The notes: generated from the letters alone by a model not told the origin. 6,032 nucleotides of DNA from Gemmatimonadota bacterium (GCA_029884275.1 JAOUIC010000120.1:1-6032); one strand, 5' to 3'; positions 1-6,032 are shown, counted from the first letter of the stretch. Translations and numbers: made by a program.

Positions 1-9
1 CGTCGTTGC

Positions 10-33
10 CGTCCTACCGTCCTACCGTCCTAC
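10..33. repeat. Three perfect tandem copies of an 8-bp unit across the tkt stop codon
   Basis: CGTCCTAC is repeated three times without a mismatch at 10-17, 18-25 and 26-33. The unit carries TAG on the minus strand, and the tkt stop (22-24) lies in the middle copy. Because 8 is not a multiple of 3, copy-number change shifts the frame. Loss of one copy still leaves a TAG in the reading frame at the next unit, so the protein end is probably robust. It looks like a simple slippage repeat, not a terminator: I see no stem-loop in it. Confidence 0.85.
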
Positions 34-2061
34 CGCCCTCTTCACCGCGGCACTCACCTTCTCCGCCGTGAACCCGAACTCGGAGAACAGCCGCTCTGCC
101 GGCGCCGATGCCCCGAAGCGATCGATGCCGATCATGACGCCGGCGTCACCCACCCACCGTTGCCAGCCGAACGTGGTCGCCGCTTCAACCGACACGCGCG
201 CCTTCACCTCGGGAGGCAGCACCGCGTCCTGGTAGCTCCGCGGCTGGGCCGCGAAGATCTCCCACGACGGCAGCGAGACCAGCCGCACGCCTATGCCCTC
301 CGCCTGGAGCGACTCCACCGCCTTGAGCGCCACATGAACCTCGGCGCCGGTCGCGATGACGACGGCCGTCGGCTTCTGGTCCGGCGCATCGAGCAGAACA
401 TACCCCCCGCGGGAGGCGCCGGCCGCCGGCGCCAGTTTCGTCCGGTCAAGGATCGGCAGCTTCTGGCGCGACAACGCCAGCACCGTCGGTCCGTCCGCCC
501 GCAGGATCGCCGAGCGCCAGGCTTCGACCGTCTCGGCGGCGTCGGCGGGCCGGATCACGTGGACGTTCGGCGTGGACCGGAGCATCGCCAGCTGCTCGAT
601 CGGCTGGTGGGTCGGGCCATCCTCGCCCAGCCCGATGGAATCGTGCGTCCCGATGTAGATCACCGGAAGACGCATGAGGGCCGACAGGCGGATCGAGGGC
701 TTGCAGTAGTCGGTGAAGATCAGGAATGTGCTGCCGAACGGCCGAATGCCGCCATGGGCGGCCATGCCGTTGAGGCAGGCAGCCATCCCGTGCTCGCGGA
801 CGCCCCAGTGCAGGTTGCGGCCGACGGCCGTCGCGCTGAACGACCCACCGCCCTTGATCTCCGCCCCGGTGCTTTCAGCGAGGTCGGCCGAGCCACCCAT
901 CAGGTTGGGGAGGACCGGGGCCAGCGCGTTCAGCGTCTTCGCCGACGCCTGTCGTGTGGCGAGCTGTCCGTCGGCGGGGGTGAATACCGGCAGCTTCTCC
1001 TCCCACGCCGCCGGGAGACGGCCCGACACCCACTGCTCGAACTCGGCCGCGAGTTCCGGGTGGGTGGCGCGATAGCGGGTCATCATCCTGTCCCAGCTCC
1101 GGTGCGCCTTGCGCCCGCGGGCGAGGCACTGCTCGCGCCAGACGCCGGCCTCCGGCGCAACGTGGAACGGCTCCACGGGCCAGCCGAGGATCGCCTTGGT
1201 CCTGGCGACCTCGTCCTTCCCCAGCGGGGCGCCGTGCGCGGCGGCGGTGTTCCCCTTCGTCGGGGCTGGATCGCCGATCCTGGTGCGCAGGATGACCAGG
1301 GTCGGTCCTTCGGTTCCCTTCCGGGCCGCCCGGAGTGCCTTGGCGATGGCCTCCAGGTCGTTCCCGTCGGCCACTCGCCTCACATCCCACCCGTAGCTCT
1401 TGAATCGCTTCACCACGTCTTCCGAAAAGCTGAGGGTGGTGTCGCCGTCGATGGTGATGTGATTGTCGTCGTAGATCAGCGTGAGGCCGCCCAGCCGGAG
1501 ATGACCCGCGAGCGACGCGGCTTCGCTCGCCACCCCTTCCATCAGGTCGCCGTCGCTGACCATGGCCCAGGTCCGGTGCCCGACGACGGGGAACCCGGGG
1601 CGGTTGAACCGCTCCGCGAGCGCGCGCGCCGCGATCGCCATGCCGACGGCATTCCCGACTCCCTGGCCGAGCGGGCCGGTCGTCGTCTCAACCCCGGGTG
1701 TGTGGCCTCGCTCGGGGTGACCGGGCGTGTTGGAGGACCACTGCCGGAACCGCCTCAGATCCTCCAGCGAGACGTCGTATCCCGACAGATGCAGCATGCC
1801 GTAGAGCAGCATGGAGGCGTGGCCGCAGGAGAGCACGAACCGGTCGCGATCGGGCCAGTCGGGGCTGGCGGGGTCGAAGCGGAGGAAGCGGTCCCACAGC
1901 ACGAAGGTGGCAGGGGCCAGCGCCATCGGGGTGCCGGGATGCCCCGACTGGGCCTGCTCCACCGCGTCCATCGCCAGCACGCGGAGGGAGTTGATGACCC
2001 GCCAGGCGGTTTCGTGGGAGCCGGGCGGCGTGGTGGTCGGGGCGGATGCCGGCGAGGTCAG
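22..2061 (-). CDS. tkt: Transketolase (class I, thiamine diphosphate-dependent), probable CTG start
   Basis: Cytosolic enzyme that moves two-carbon ketol units between sugar phosphates in the non-oxidative pentose phosphate pathway. The predicted 679 residues are close to the roughly 660 usual for bacterial transketolases. Numbering from the CTG at 2061, I see SGHPG (His41), GHASML (His81), the GHTPGVETTTGPLGQG block (His120), the ThDP/metal motif SDGDLMEG (Asp170 to Glu175, with Ser where GDG is usual) ending at DDN (Asn200), AHGAPLG (His276), the catalytic glutamate in VREHGM (Glu423), and THDSIGLGEDGPTHQP (His473, His485). The C-terminal domain carries FGASAP. The N-terminal, pyrimidine and C-terminal domains are therefore all present. 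The start is the open question: GTG at 1980 would begin inside a conserved helix (AWRVINSLRVLAMDAV), and the only possible start between it and the in-frame TAA at 2064-2062 is CTG at 2061, which has GGAG 7 nt upstream. The gene diverges from the carotenoid operon. Family assignment is very secure; the start is likely but unproven. Confidence 0.96.
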   Translation of the reverse strand: MTSPASAPTTTPPGSHETAWRVINSLRVLAMDAVEQAQSGHPGTPMALAPATFVLWDRFLRFDPASPDWPDRDRFVLSCGHASMLLYGMLHLSGYDVSLEDLRRFRQWSSNTPGHPERGHTPGVETTTGPLGQGVGNAVGMAIAARALAERFNRPGFPVVGHRTWAMVSDGDLMEGVASEAASLAGHLRLGGLTLIYDDNHITIDGDTTLSFSEDVVKRFKSYGWDVRRVADGNDLEAIAKALRAARKGTEGPTLVILRTRIGDPAPTKGNTAAAHGAPLGKDEVARTKAILGWPVEPFHVAPEAGVWREQCLARGRKAHRSWDRMMTRYRATHPELAAEFEQWVSGRLPAAWEEKLPVFTPADGQLATRQASAKTLNALAPVLPNLMGGSADLAESTGAEIKGGGSFSATAVGRNLHWGVREHGMAACLNGMAAHGGIRPFGSTFLIFTDYCKPSIRLSALMRLPVIYIGTHDSIGLGEDGPTHQPIEQLAMLRSTPNVHVIRPADAAETVEAWRSAILRADGPTVLALSRQKLPILDRTKLAPAAGASRGGYVLLDAPDQKPTAVVIATGAEVHVALKAVESLQAEGIGVRLVSLPSWEIFAAQPRSYQDAVLPPEVKARVSVEAATTFGWQRWVGDAGVMIGIDRFGASAPAERLFSEFGFTAEKVSAAVKRAVGR

Positions 2062-2068
2062 TTACGGA

Positions 2069-2072
2069 CTCC
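2069..2072 (-). promoter_or_regulatory. Shine-Dalgarno GGAG deciding the tkt start
   Basis: GGAG on the minus strand lies 7 nt upstream of the CTG at 2061-2059, which is good ribosome-binding spacing. The alternative GTG at 1980 is preceded by a pyrimidine-rich stretch (AACTCCCTCCGC) with no ribosome-binding site. This supports CTG as the initiation codon. Confidence 0.6.
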
Positions 2073-2121
2073 GATCGGGACGGCCAAAAGTAACGGTTGG
2101 TGGCGGAGACGGACACCGGGG

Positions 2122-2150
2122 GTTATGGTTGTCTAATGTTAGATGGTCAA
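2122..2150 (-). promoter_or_regulatory. Probable sigma70-type promoter of tkt
   Basis: On the minus strand, TTGACC (2150-2145, 5 of 6 matches to TTGACA) is followed after exactly 17 bp by CATAAC (2127-2122, 4 of 6 matches to TATAAT). Transcription would begin near 2115, giving a leader of about 54 nt before the CTG start. It sits in an AT-rich island within otherwise GC-rich DNA. The spacer contains a perfect palindrome, and a direct repeat covers both promoter boxes, so a repressor bound there would block this promoter. It was read by eye and has no experimental support. Confidence 0.5.
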
Positions 2151-2156
2151 ACAATG
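2125..2156. promoter_or_regulatory. Candidate operator: palindrome plus direct repeat between tkt and the carotenoid operon
   Basis: Two overlapping patterns stand out. The first is a perfect inverted repeat TCTAA-TG-TTAGA at 2132-2143. The second is ATGGT-N5-AATG, present twice at 2125-2138 and 2143-2156, offset by 18 bp; read on the minus strand, each copy with its flank shows CAT trinucleotides 11 bp apart. CarH-type regulators bind short direct repeats next to crt promoters, and the neighbouring gene encodes such a regulator, so it is the natural candidate to bind here. The site overlaps the predicted tkt promoter and lies 21 to 52 bp upstream of the regulator's ATG. I found no convincing plus-strand -35/-10 pair, so the operon promoter itself is not located. 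Which of the two patterns matters is unknown. Confidence 0.42.
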
Positions 2157-2180
2157 AACAGCTTTGCCGCGAGACCATGA
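2154..2180 (+). CDS. Possible 8-codon leader ORF ending on the regulator start codon
   Basis: ATG at 2154 opens a frame encoding MNSFAARP, and its TGA (2178-2180) overlaps the regulator's ATG (2177-2179) as ATGA. The same 4-base coupling style joins the genes downstream. No clear Shine-Dalgarno precedes the ATG, so it would need weak or leaderless initiation. The regulator's own ATG also has only a weak purine stretch (GCGAGA), so coupling from this leader could help load ribosomes there. An ORF this short can arise by chance. Confidence 0.2.
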   Translation: MNSFAARP

Positions 2181-3079
2181 CCGCCGTCAGCCCACACCGT
2201 ACCTACGAGATACTGGAAGTCGCCCAGCTTACCGGGCTCGAGCCGGCGCGCCTTCGTGTCTGGGAGCGGCGCTACGCCGTGGTCCGCCCGCGGCGCCAGC
2301 AGAATCGCTACCGGGCCTACACTGGCGAGCAGGTCGCCCTGCTCCGGGCATTCGCCCGCCTCTGCGCCGCCGGCGAGCGGATCGGTGATCTGGTGAAGCA
2401 GCCGAGGGACGAAATCGTCGCCCGCGCCGAGAGCACCGTGCTTCAGTCGTCCCCCATCGCTCCGCTCCTCAATGCGCTCCGTCGTCTCGACCGGGAACGG
2501 AGCCTCGCTCTCCTGGAAGCCGAACGCAGCACCAGGACTCCTGCGGAGCTCGGCCGCGAGATCATCCTGCCGCTGGCCCAGCTGGTTGGTGATCAGTGGG
2601 CGCTGGGGCGGCTCTCGATTGCGGCCGAGCATCTCGCCACCGAAGTGGTGGTGACGACGCTGAAGGCGGAGCTGACCCGCCAGCCGGGGAAGGGCCCACT
2701 GCTGCTGGCGGCCTGCTTCCCGGGGGAACGCCACGAGTGGGGGTTCCTCGTCGCTCTGATCGAGCTGCGCGACCGGGGCTGGCGCATCCAGTACCACGGC
2801 ACCGACTTGCCGTTCTCCGAGGTGACCGAGGCCGCCTGGACGGTGACCCCGCAGGTCGTGGCGCTTTCGTCGGCCAACCCGGCAAACGTCATGGCACGGC
2901 TCGTGGAGCTGAGGGCACTGCCACGGCTGCTGCCGCCGGGCGTCACGGTGGTCATCGGTGGTGAAGGCGCAACCGCCAATCGTGCGCGCCTGCACCGCGC
3001 CCGGCTGAAGGTCGGCATGGAGGAGATGCCGCTGCCGGGGGTTTCCCGGCCGGTTCGCCACGCGGCGGGCGCGGCATGA
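2177..3079 (+). CDS. carH: CarH/LitR-type MerR-family regulator with cobalamin-binding photosensor domain
   Basis: Predicted cytosolic transcriptional repressor of 300 residues that senses light through adenosylcobalamin. Three modules are visible. Residues 9-75 are a MerR-type winged helix-turn-helix (TGLEPARLRVWERRY, then NRYRAYTGEQVALL). Residues about 92-168 are the helical cap domain with W-x9-EH (Trp141, Glu151, His152). Residues about 173-285 are a Rossmann-like B12-binding domain with E-x-H-x-x-G (Glu184, His186, Gly189), whose His is the lower axial cobalt ligand, and a later IGGEG. In CarH, dark AdoCbl binding drives a DNA-bound tetramer and light breaks the Co-C bond and releases it. 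All hallmark residues are kept, so photosensing by this mechanism is a reasonable inference. ATG 2177 was chosen because the family N-terminus begins just after it; the frame stays open upstream only over unrelated sequence. The stop overlaps the crtI start as ATGA, so the regulator is the first structural gene of the operon it probably controls. Confidence 0.9.
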   Translation: MTAVSPHRTYEILEVAQLTGLEPARLRVWERRYAVVRPRRQQNRYRAYTGEQVALLRAFARLCAAGERIGDLVKQPRDEIVARAESTVLQSSPIAPLLNALRRLDRERSLALLEAERSTRTPAELGREIILPLAQLVGDQWALGRLSIAAEHLATEVVVTTLKAELTRQPGKGPLLLAACFPGERHEWGFLVALIELRDRGWRIQYHGTDLPFSEVTEAAWTVTPQVVALSSANPANVMARLVELRALPRLLPPGVTVVIGGEGATANRARLHRARLKVGMEEMPLPGVSRPVRHAAGAA

Positions 3080-4614
3080 GCGCGCCGGTGAAGGCGGGCG
3101 GGAGGGTGGAAGCACCGGCGGTGATCGGCTCGCTCGGTTCCCGGAGGCGGGCGATCGTGATCGGGGCCGGAGTCGGGGGCCTCGCCACGGCGGTGCGCCT
3201 GGCGCACGCCGGCTACCGCGTGACGGTGCTGGAACAGCACGAGGGCCCGGGGGGCAGGGCCGGCGCATTCGAATCGATGGGCTTCACCTTCGACCGCGGC
3301 CCCTCGATGGTCATGATGACCGAGTGCTGGCACCAGCTGTTCCGGGACGTCGGCCGCCGGCTGGAGGATTACCTCTCGCTGGTGCGCTGCGATCCGACCT
3401 ACCGGCTCCACTTCGCGGACGGTGCGACGCTGGAGATGACGGGCCAGCTCGACCGGCTGCTGGCCAATCTCGAGCGGATCGAGCCTGGATGTGGTCCGCG
3501 CGCGCTGGAGTTCCTGGCGTACACCGGAGAGCTGTACCGGAGGGGCATCGAGTTCATCAACCGCAACATGCACCGTCCCGGGTCGATGCTGAAGGTCGGC
3601 GGCATGGGCCTGCGCTACGGCGCCGGGGCGCTGGGGGACCTGCAGCGCATGGTGGGGCGCTACTTCAAGGACGAACGCTTGCGGCAGGCGCTCACCTTCC
3701 AGTCGCTCTATCTCGGGCTCTCACCCTACGATTCTCTGGCGATCTACGGCCTGCTCGCCTACACCGAGATGGCCGGCGGCATCTATTACCCGATGGGCGG
3801 CATGGTGCAGCTTCCCCTGGCACTCGAGCGGCTGGCGGTGGAGCTGGGGGTCGAGTTCCGCTACCGGACCCCGGTGTCGCGGCTCGATCGCGCGGGTGAC
3901 CACATCCGGGCCGCGATTCTCCAGGATGGCACCCGGGTCCCAGCCGACGTGATCGTCACCAACGCCGACCTGCCCTACGCCCATGACCAGCTGGTGGGGG
4001 AACCCTATCCCGGCATCGATCGCAAGGAGTTCAGCTGCTCCGTGATGCTGCTGTACCTCGGCGTGAATCGCACCTACCCCGACCTGCTTCATCACAACCT
4101 CGTGGTCTCGACCGACTTGCGCGCCTCCTGCCGCCAGCTGTTCGAAGACCAGGTCATGCCGGACGACGGTCCATTCTACGTGGTCGCCAACACCCGGACC
4201 GATCCCTCGATGGCGCCGCCGGGTTCGGAGAACCTCTTCGTCCTGGTGCTTGCCCCGAGCCAGAATCCCGCGCGCCCCATCGACTGGGCGGTGGAAGGGC
4301 CACGGGTGGAGCAGCGCACGCTGCAGCGGCTCGAGCAGTTCGGGCTGACCAATCTGCGGCGCCACATCGTGACGAAGCACCTGTTTACCCCGGCTGACTT
4401 CACCAGCCGGTACGGCAATCTCCGGGGGGAAGCATTCGGTCTCTCCCACGGGCTCGGGCAGATCGGCTACTTCCGGCCCCACAACCGCCACCGCCGCTAC
4501 CGTAACCTCTTCTTCGTGGGTCAGAGCACGCATCCGGGGTGCGGCTTGCCGATGGTGCTGATTTCGGCAGATTGCGTGGTTCAGAGAATCCGGGAGGAGG
4601 TCTCCGCACCGTGA
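3076..4614 (+). CDS. crtI: Phytoene desaturase (CrtI-type FAD-dependent carotenoid oxidoreductase)
   Basis: Predicted membrane-associated flavoenzyme of 512 residues that introduces double bonds into phytoene, leading towards neurosporene or lycopene. The dinucleotide-binding fold is at residues 26-61: GAGVGG (30-35), then VTVLEQ with acidic Glu53 for the ribose, and GPGGRAG. Further family blocks are FDRGPS (72-77), the GGIYYPMGGMVQLPLALERLA substrate-region segment near 235-255, and the C-terminal FAD block FFVGQSTHPGCGLPMVLISA around residues 479-498. The length matches CrtI proteins. About 25 residues precede the first beta strand, slightly long. Start ATG 3076 overlaps the upstream stop, and GTG at 3157 is rejected because it would cut into the FAD fold. 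The number of desaturation steps cannot be read from sequence. Related CrtD or CrtN activities are alternatives, but the adjacent crtB favours phytoene as substrate. Confidence 0.92.
   Translation: MSAPVKAGGRVEAPAVIGSLGSRRRAIVIGAGVGGLATAVRLAHAGYRVTVLEQHEGPGGRAGAFESMGFTFDRGPSMVMMTECWHQLFRDVGRRLEDYLSLVRCDPTYRLHFADGATLEMTGQLDRLLANLERIEPGCGPRALEFLAYTGELYRRGIEFINRNMHRPGSMLKVGGMGLRYGAGALGDLQRMVGRYFKDERLRQALTFQSLYLGLSPYDSLAIYGLLAYTEMAGGIYYPMGGMVQLPLALERLAVELGVEFRYRTPVSRLDRAGDHIRAAILQDGTRVPADVIVTNADLPYAHDQLVGEPYPGIDRKEFSCSVMLLYLGVNRTYPDLLHHNLVVSTDLRASCRQLFEDQVMPDDGPFYVVANTRTDPSMAPPGSENLFVLVLAPSQNPARPIDWAVEGPRVEQRTLQRLEQFGLTNLRRHIVTKHLFTPADFTSRYGNLRGEAFGLSHGLGQIGYFRPHNRHRRYRNLFFVGQSTHPGCGLPMVLISADCVVQRIREEVSAP
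4593..4600 (+). promoter_or_regulatory. Strong Shine-Dalgarno fixing the crtB GTG start
   Basis: GGAGGAGG lies inside the crtI 3' end, 10 nt upstream of the GTG at 4611. It is the clearest ribosome-binding site in the operon, which suggests crtB translation is set independently as well as by coupling. It rules out a longer crtB starting from the in-frame ATG at 4539. Confidence 0.7.
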
Positions 4615-5522
4615 ACGGACCTGCGGTCGAGCGAAGCTACCTCCGCGCCGAGGCGGTCACGGCGGAATGGGCCAGGAGCTTCCATTTCGCGAGCCGCTTC
4701 CTGCCGCTCCCCAAACGGCGGGCGGTGTTCGCCATCTATGACTACTGCCGTCACGCCGACAACCTGGTCGACCACCGGGGCGCGCGGTCGGTCGCGGCCG
4801 TGCGGGACGATCTTGCCTCGCTGGCCGATCTCGTCCGCGAAATGCACCGGGGGGTCGAACCCCGGGAGTCGCGATGGTGTGCGTTGTACGACACGCTGCG
4901 CCGCTACCCGGTACCGCTCGCGCCGCTGCTCGAGCTGCTCGACGGCGTGGCGATGGACCTCGAGCCGGTGGCGATGCCGGACTTTCCTACCCTCCGCCGG
5001 TACTGCGTGGAAGTCGCCGGCGGTGTCGGGCTGATGCTCGGCCCGGTGCTGGGGGCGTCGAGCGACGAATTCGACGAACTCGGCGTCGGGCTCGGCGTGG
5101 CCATGCAGCTCACCAACATCCTGCGTGACGTCGGTGAGGATCTCGATGACAACCGGGTCTACCTCCCGGCGGACGAACTGCAGGCGGCAGGACTCTCGCG
5201 CCACGACCTCGAGCGCCGGACCATGACGCCGGCCCTGCGGGACTTTCTCGCCGGCCAGGTGGCGCGAGCCAGGCGCTACTTTGCCGCGGCGGATGCGGTC
5301 GTGCCGCTCTTTCCCGACGACGGCTCGCGCCTGACGGTGAGGCTGATGCAGCGCACCTATGCGGGGATTCTGGACGTACTCGAGCGCCGTGGCTTCGATG
5401 TGTTCCGGGGCCGCGCCCACGTGCCGTTCGCGCACAAGCTGGCAATACTCGGTCGCGAGGTGCTGGCGGAAAGGCGGCGCGCCGCCGGCGCCCCCCGCCT
5501 GCCGCACGCGCTACGGGCGTGA
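4611..5522 (+). CDS. crtB: Phytoene synthase (CrtB, squalene/phytoene synthase family)
   Basis: Predicted 303-residue enzyme that condenses two geranylgeranyl diphosphates head to head through presqualene-type chemistry to give 15-cis-phytoene, the first committed carotenoid step. Both metal/diphosphate aspartate motifs are present: YDYCRHADNLVDH (Asp50, Asp54) and QLTNILRDVGEDLDDNRVYLP (Asp173, Asp177), together with GVAMDLE (Asp116) and the VAGGVGLMLGPVLG helix. RSFHFASRFLP near residues 22-32 is the usual N-terminal block. Length matches bacterial CrtB. The GTG start overlaps the crtI TGA as GTGA and has a strong ribosome-binding site. The ATG at 4539 in the same frame would add 24 residues encoded inside crtI with no family similarity. 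HpnC/HpnD or CrtM enzymes belong to the same superfamily, but the partner crtI makes phytoene synthase the best reading. Confidence 0.93.
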   Translation: MNGPAVERSYLRAEAVTAEWARSFHFASRFLPLPKRRAVFAIYDYCRHADNLVDHRGARSVAAVRDDLASLADLVREMHRGVEPRESRWCALYDTLRRYPVPLAPLLELLDGVAMDLEPVAMPDFPTLRRYCVEVAGGVGLMLGPVLGASSDEFDELGVGLGVAMQLTNILRDVGEDLDDNRVYLPADELQAAGLSRHDLERRTMTPALRDFLAGQVARARRYFAAADAVVPLFPDDGSRLTVRLMQRTYAGILDVLERRGFDVFRGRAHVPFAHKLAILGREVLAERRRAAGAPRLPHALRA

Positions 5523-6032
5523 GCGTCCCGGCCATCCCGGCTCCGCCCCGGCCCGTCGCTGCCTGGGCCTTTCACCGCTACGTGCGGTCGCTCGTCGGGC
5601 GCCATTTTGCCGCAGTCCACTGGAATGAGCCGTTCCTTGAGGGGGGTGCCGCGGCGCATGTGGTCTTCCCCGCGAATCACACCAATTGGTGGGATGGATT
5701 CCTTGGCTATCTGGCCGGCGCCAGGCTCGGGCTCCATTTCCACATCCTCATGGAGGCGGAAAACCTCGAGCGCTACTGGGCGTTCAAGCTGATCGGAGCC
5801 CTCCCGATGCATCGAGGGAACCCGTCGGCGGCCTATCGCGACTTGGACTTCGCCGCGCGGCATCTGCATCGTCCAGGCACCGGACTCTGGATCTTCCCTC
5901 AGGGCGCGCGGCGCCCCCCGCAGGAGCCGCTGCGAGGCACCGAGCGCGGGGCCGCCCAGATCGCCCTCCGCCTGAACCGCGCCGTCCGGGTCTGGCCGGT
6001 CGCCTTCCGGTGCGCCCACCTCGGAGAGCAGC
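5519..6032 (+). CDS. PlsC/LPLAT-family acyltransferase, C-terminus beyond the window
   Basis: The first 171 codons of an acyltransferase start at a GTG overlapping the crtB TGA (GTGA); the 3' end is outside the window. The family's catalytic H-x4-D motif is clear in PANHTNWWDG (His54, Asp59), and the acceptor-binding block appears as IFPQGARR (residues 125-132), where FPEG is the common form, so the usual Glu is Gln. A further block, LIGALPMHRGN (91-101), fits the family's region that includes a conserved Arg/Gly. There is no signal peptide, and no clear membrane segment in the visible part. The family esterifies lysophosphatidic acid and related acceptors. In a crt operon the likely acceptor is instead a carotenoid glycoside, as in the acylated carotenoids of other bacteria, but this is inference from position. 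No strong Shine-Dalgarno precedes the start, so expression probably depends on coupling to crtB. A specialised phospholipid acyltransferase remains possible. Confidence 0.82.
   Translation, partial: MSVPAIPAPPRPVAAWAFHRYVRSLVGRHFAAVHWNEPFLEGGAAAHVVFPANHTNWWDGFLGYLAGARLGLHFHILMEAENLERYWAFKLIGALPMHRGNPSAAYRDLDFAARHLHRPGTGLWIFPQGARRPPQEPLRGTERGAAQIALRLNRAVRVWPVAFRCAHLGEQ

Noticed and set aside
1688..2116. Alternative frame entering the tkt region from a GTG at 2116, possibly signalling a frameshifted tkt start
   Set aside because: The peptide upstream of the overlap has no transketolase similarity and the conserved N-terminal helix is entirely in the tkt frame, so no frameshift is needed.
160..2136. 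658-codon open frame on the plus strand opposite tkt
   Set aside because: It is antisense to a fully convincing transketolase, is extremely rich in Arg, Gly, Pro and His, and shows no recognisable domain. High GC content removes stops from this frame.
1811..2176. N-terminal extension of the regulator frame upstream of 2177
   Set aside because: The frame is open back into the tkt gene, but the extra residues do not resemble any MerR N-terminus and would overlap the divergent gene and its promoter.
2147..3573. Long minus-strand open frames opposite carH and crtI
   Set aside because: Low-complexity Arg/Pro/Ala/Ser translations with no domain features, and they are mirror frames of two well-identified genes.
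4539..4610. Earlier ATG start for crtB
   Set aside because: The added 24 residues are read out of frame from the conserved crtI C-terminus. The GTG at 4611 has a strong Shine-Dalgarno and fits the family length.
4849..4866. tRNA T-arm-like hairpin (GGGGTCGAACCCC)
   Set aside because: It resembles the GGTTCGAAYCC of a tRNA T-arm, but no acceptor, anticodon or D-arm can be formed around it, and it encodes ordinary residues (RGVEPRES) inside crtB.
1..6032. A wholly undescribed system, mobile element or CRISPR
   Set aside because: All coding space is explained by transketolase and a carotenoid operon. No transposase, integrase, long terminal repeats or spaced repeats are visible.

Overview
This window comes from a GC-rich bacterial chromosome. 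It holds a class I transketolase gene on the minus strand. A short intergenic region separates it from a tightly packed plus-strand carotenoid operon. The operon order is: CarH/LitR-type cobalamin-binding MerR regulator, CrtI-type phytoene desaturase, CrtB-type phytoene synthase, and a PlsC/LPLAT-family acyltransferase cut by the window end. The overall style (GC-rich, proline/alanine-rich termini, this gene set) fits Gemmatimonadota or a similar environmental phylum. That placement is an impression from the sequence, not a phylogenetic result.

Layout. Positions 22-2061 (minus) encode transketolase. Its best start is a non-standard CTG with a well-placed Shine-Dalgarno, because the only standard start codon further in (GTG at 1980) would remove conserved N-terminal residues. 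Positions 2062-2176 form a 115-bp divergent control region. It holds an AT-rich island with a credible minus-strand sigma70-type promoter for tkt, a perfect 5+2+5 palindrome, and an imperfect direct repeat that overlap that promoter, plus an 8-codon upstream ORF ending on the regulator's start codon. Positions 2177-6032 (plus) are four genes joined by 4-base stop/start overlaps (ATGA, GTGA, GTGA), which indicates one translationally coupled transcript.

How the genes fit together. CrtB condenses two geranylgeranyl diphosphates into phytoene and CrtI desaturates it towards lycopene-type polyenes. The acyltransferase may act on a carotenoid glycoside or on a membrane lipid. The regulator has both signature motifs of the AdoCbl-dependent photoreceptor CarH (W-x9-EH and E-x-H-x-x-G), so the operon is probably repressed in the dark and induced by light, with the regulator controlling its own transcript. 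Transketolase makes glyceraldehyde 3-phosphate, a precursor of the MEP isoprenoid route, so shared control of the divergent pair is conceivable but unproven.

I see no mobile element, CRISPR array, RNA gene or wholly unfamiliar system. The points most worth a second look are the CTG start, the shared operator/promoter arrangement, and the acyltransferase with an FPQG in place of FPEG.
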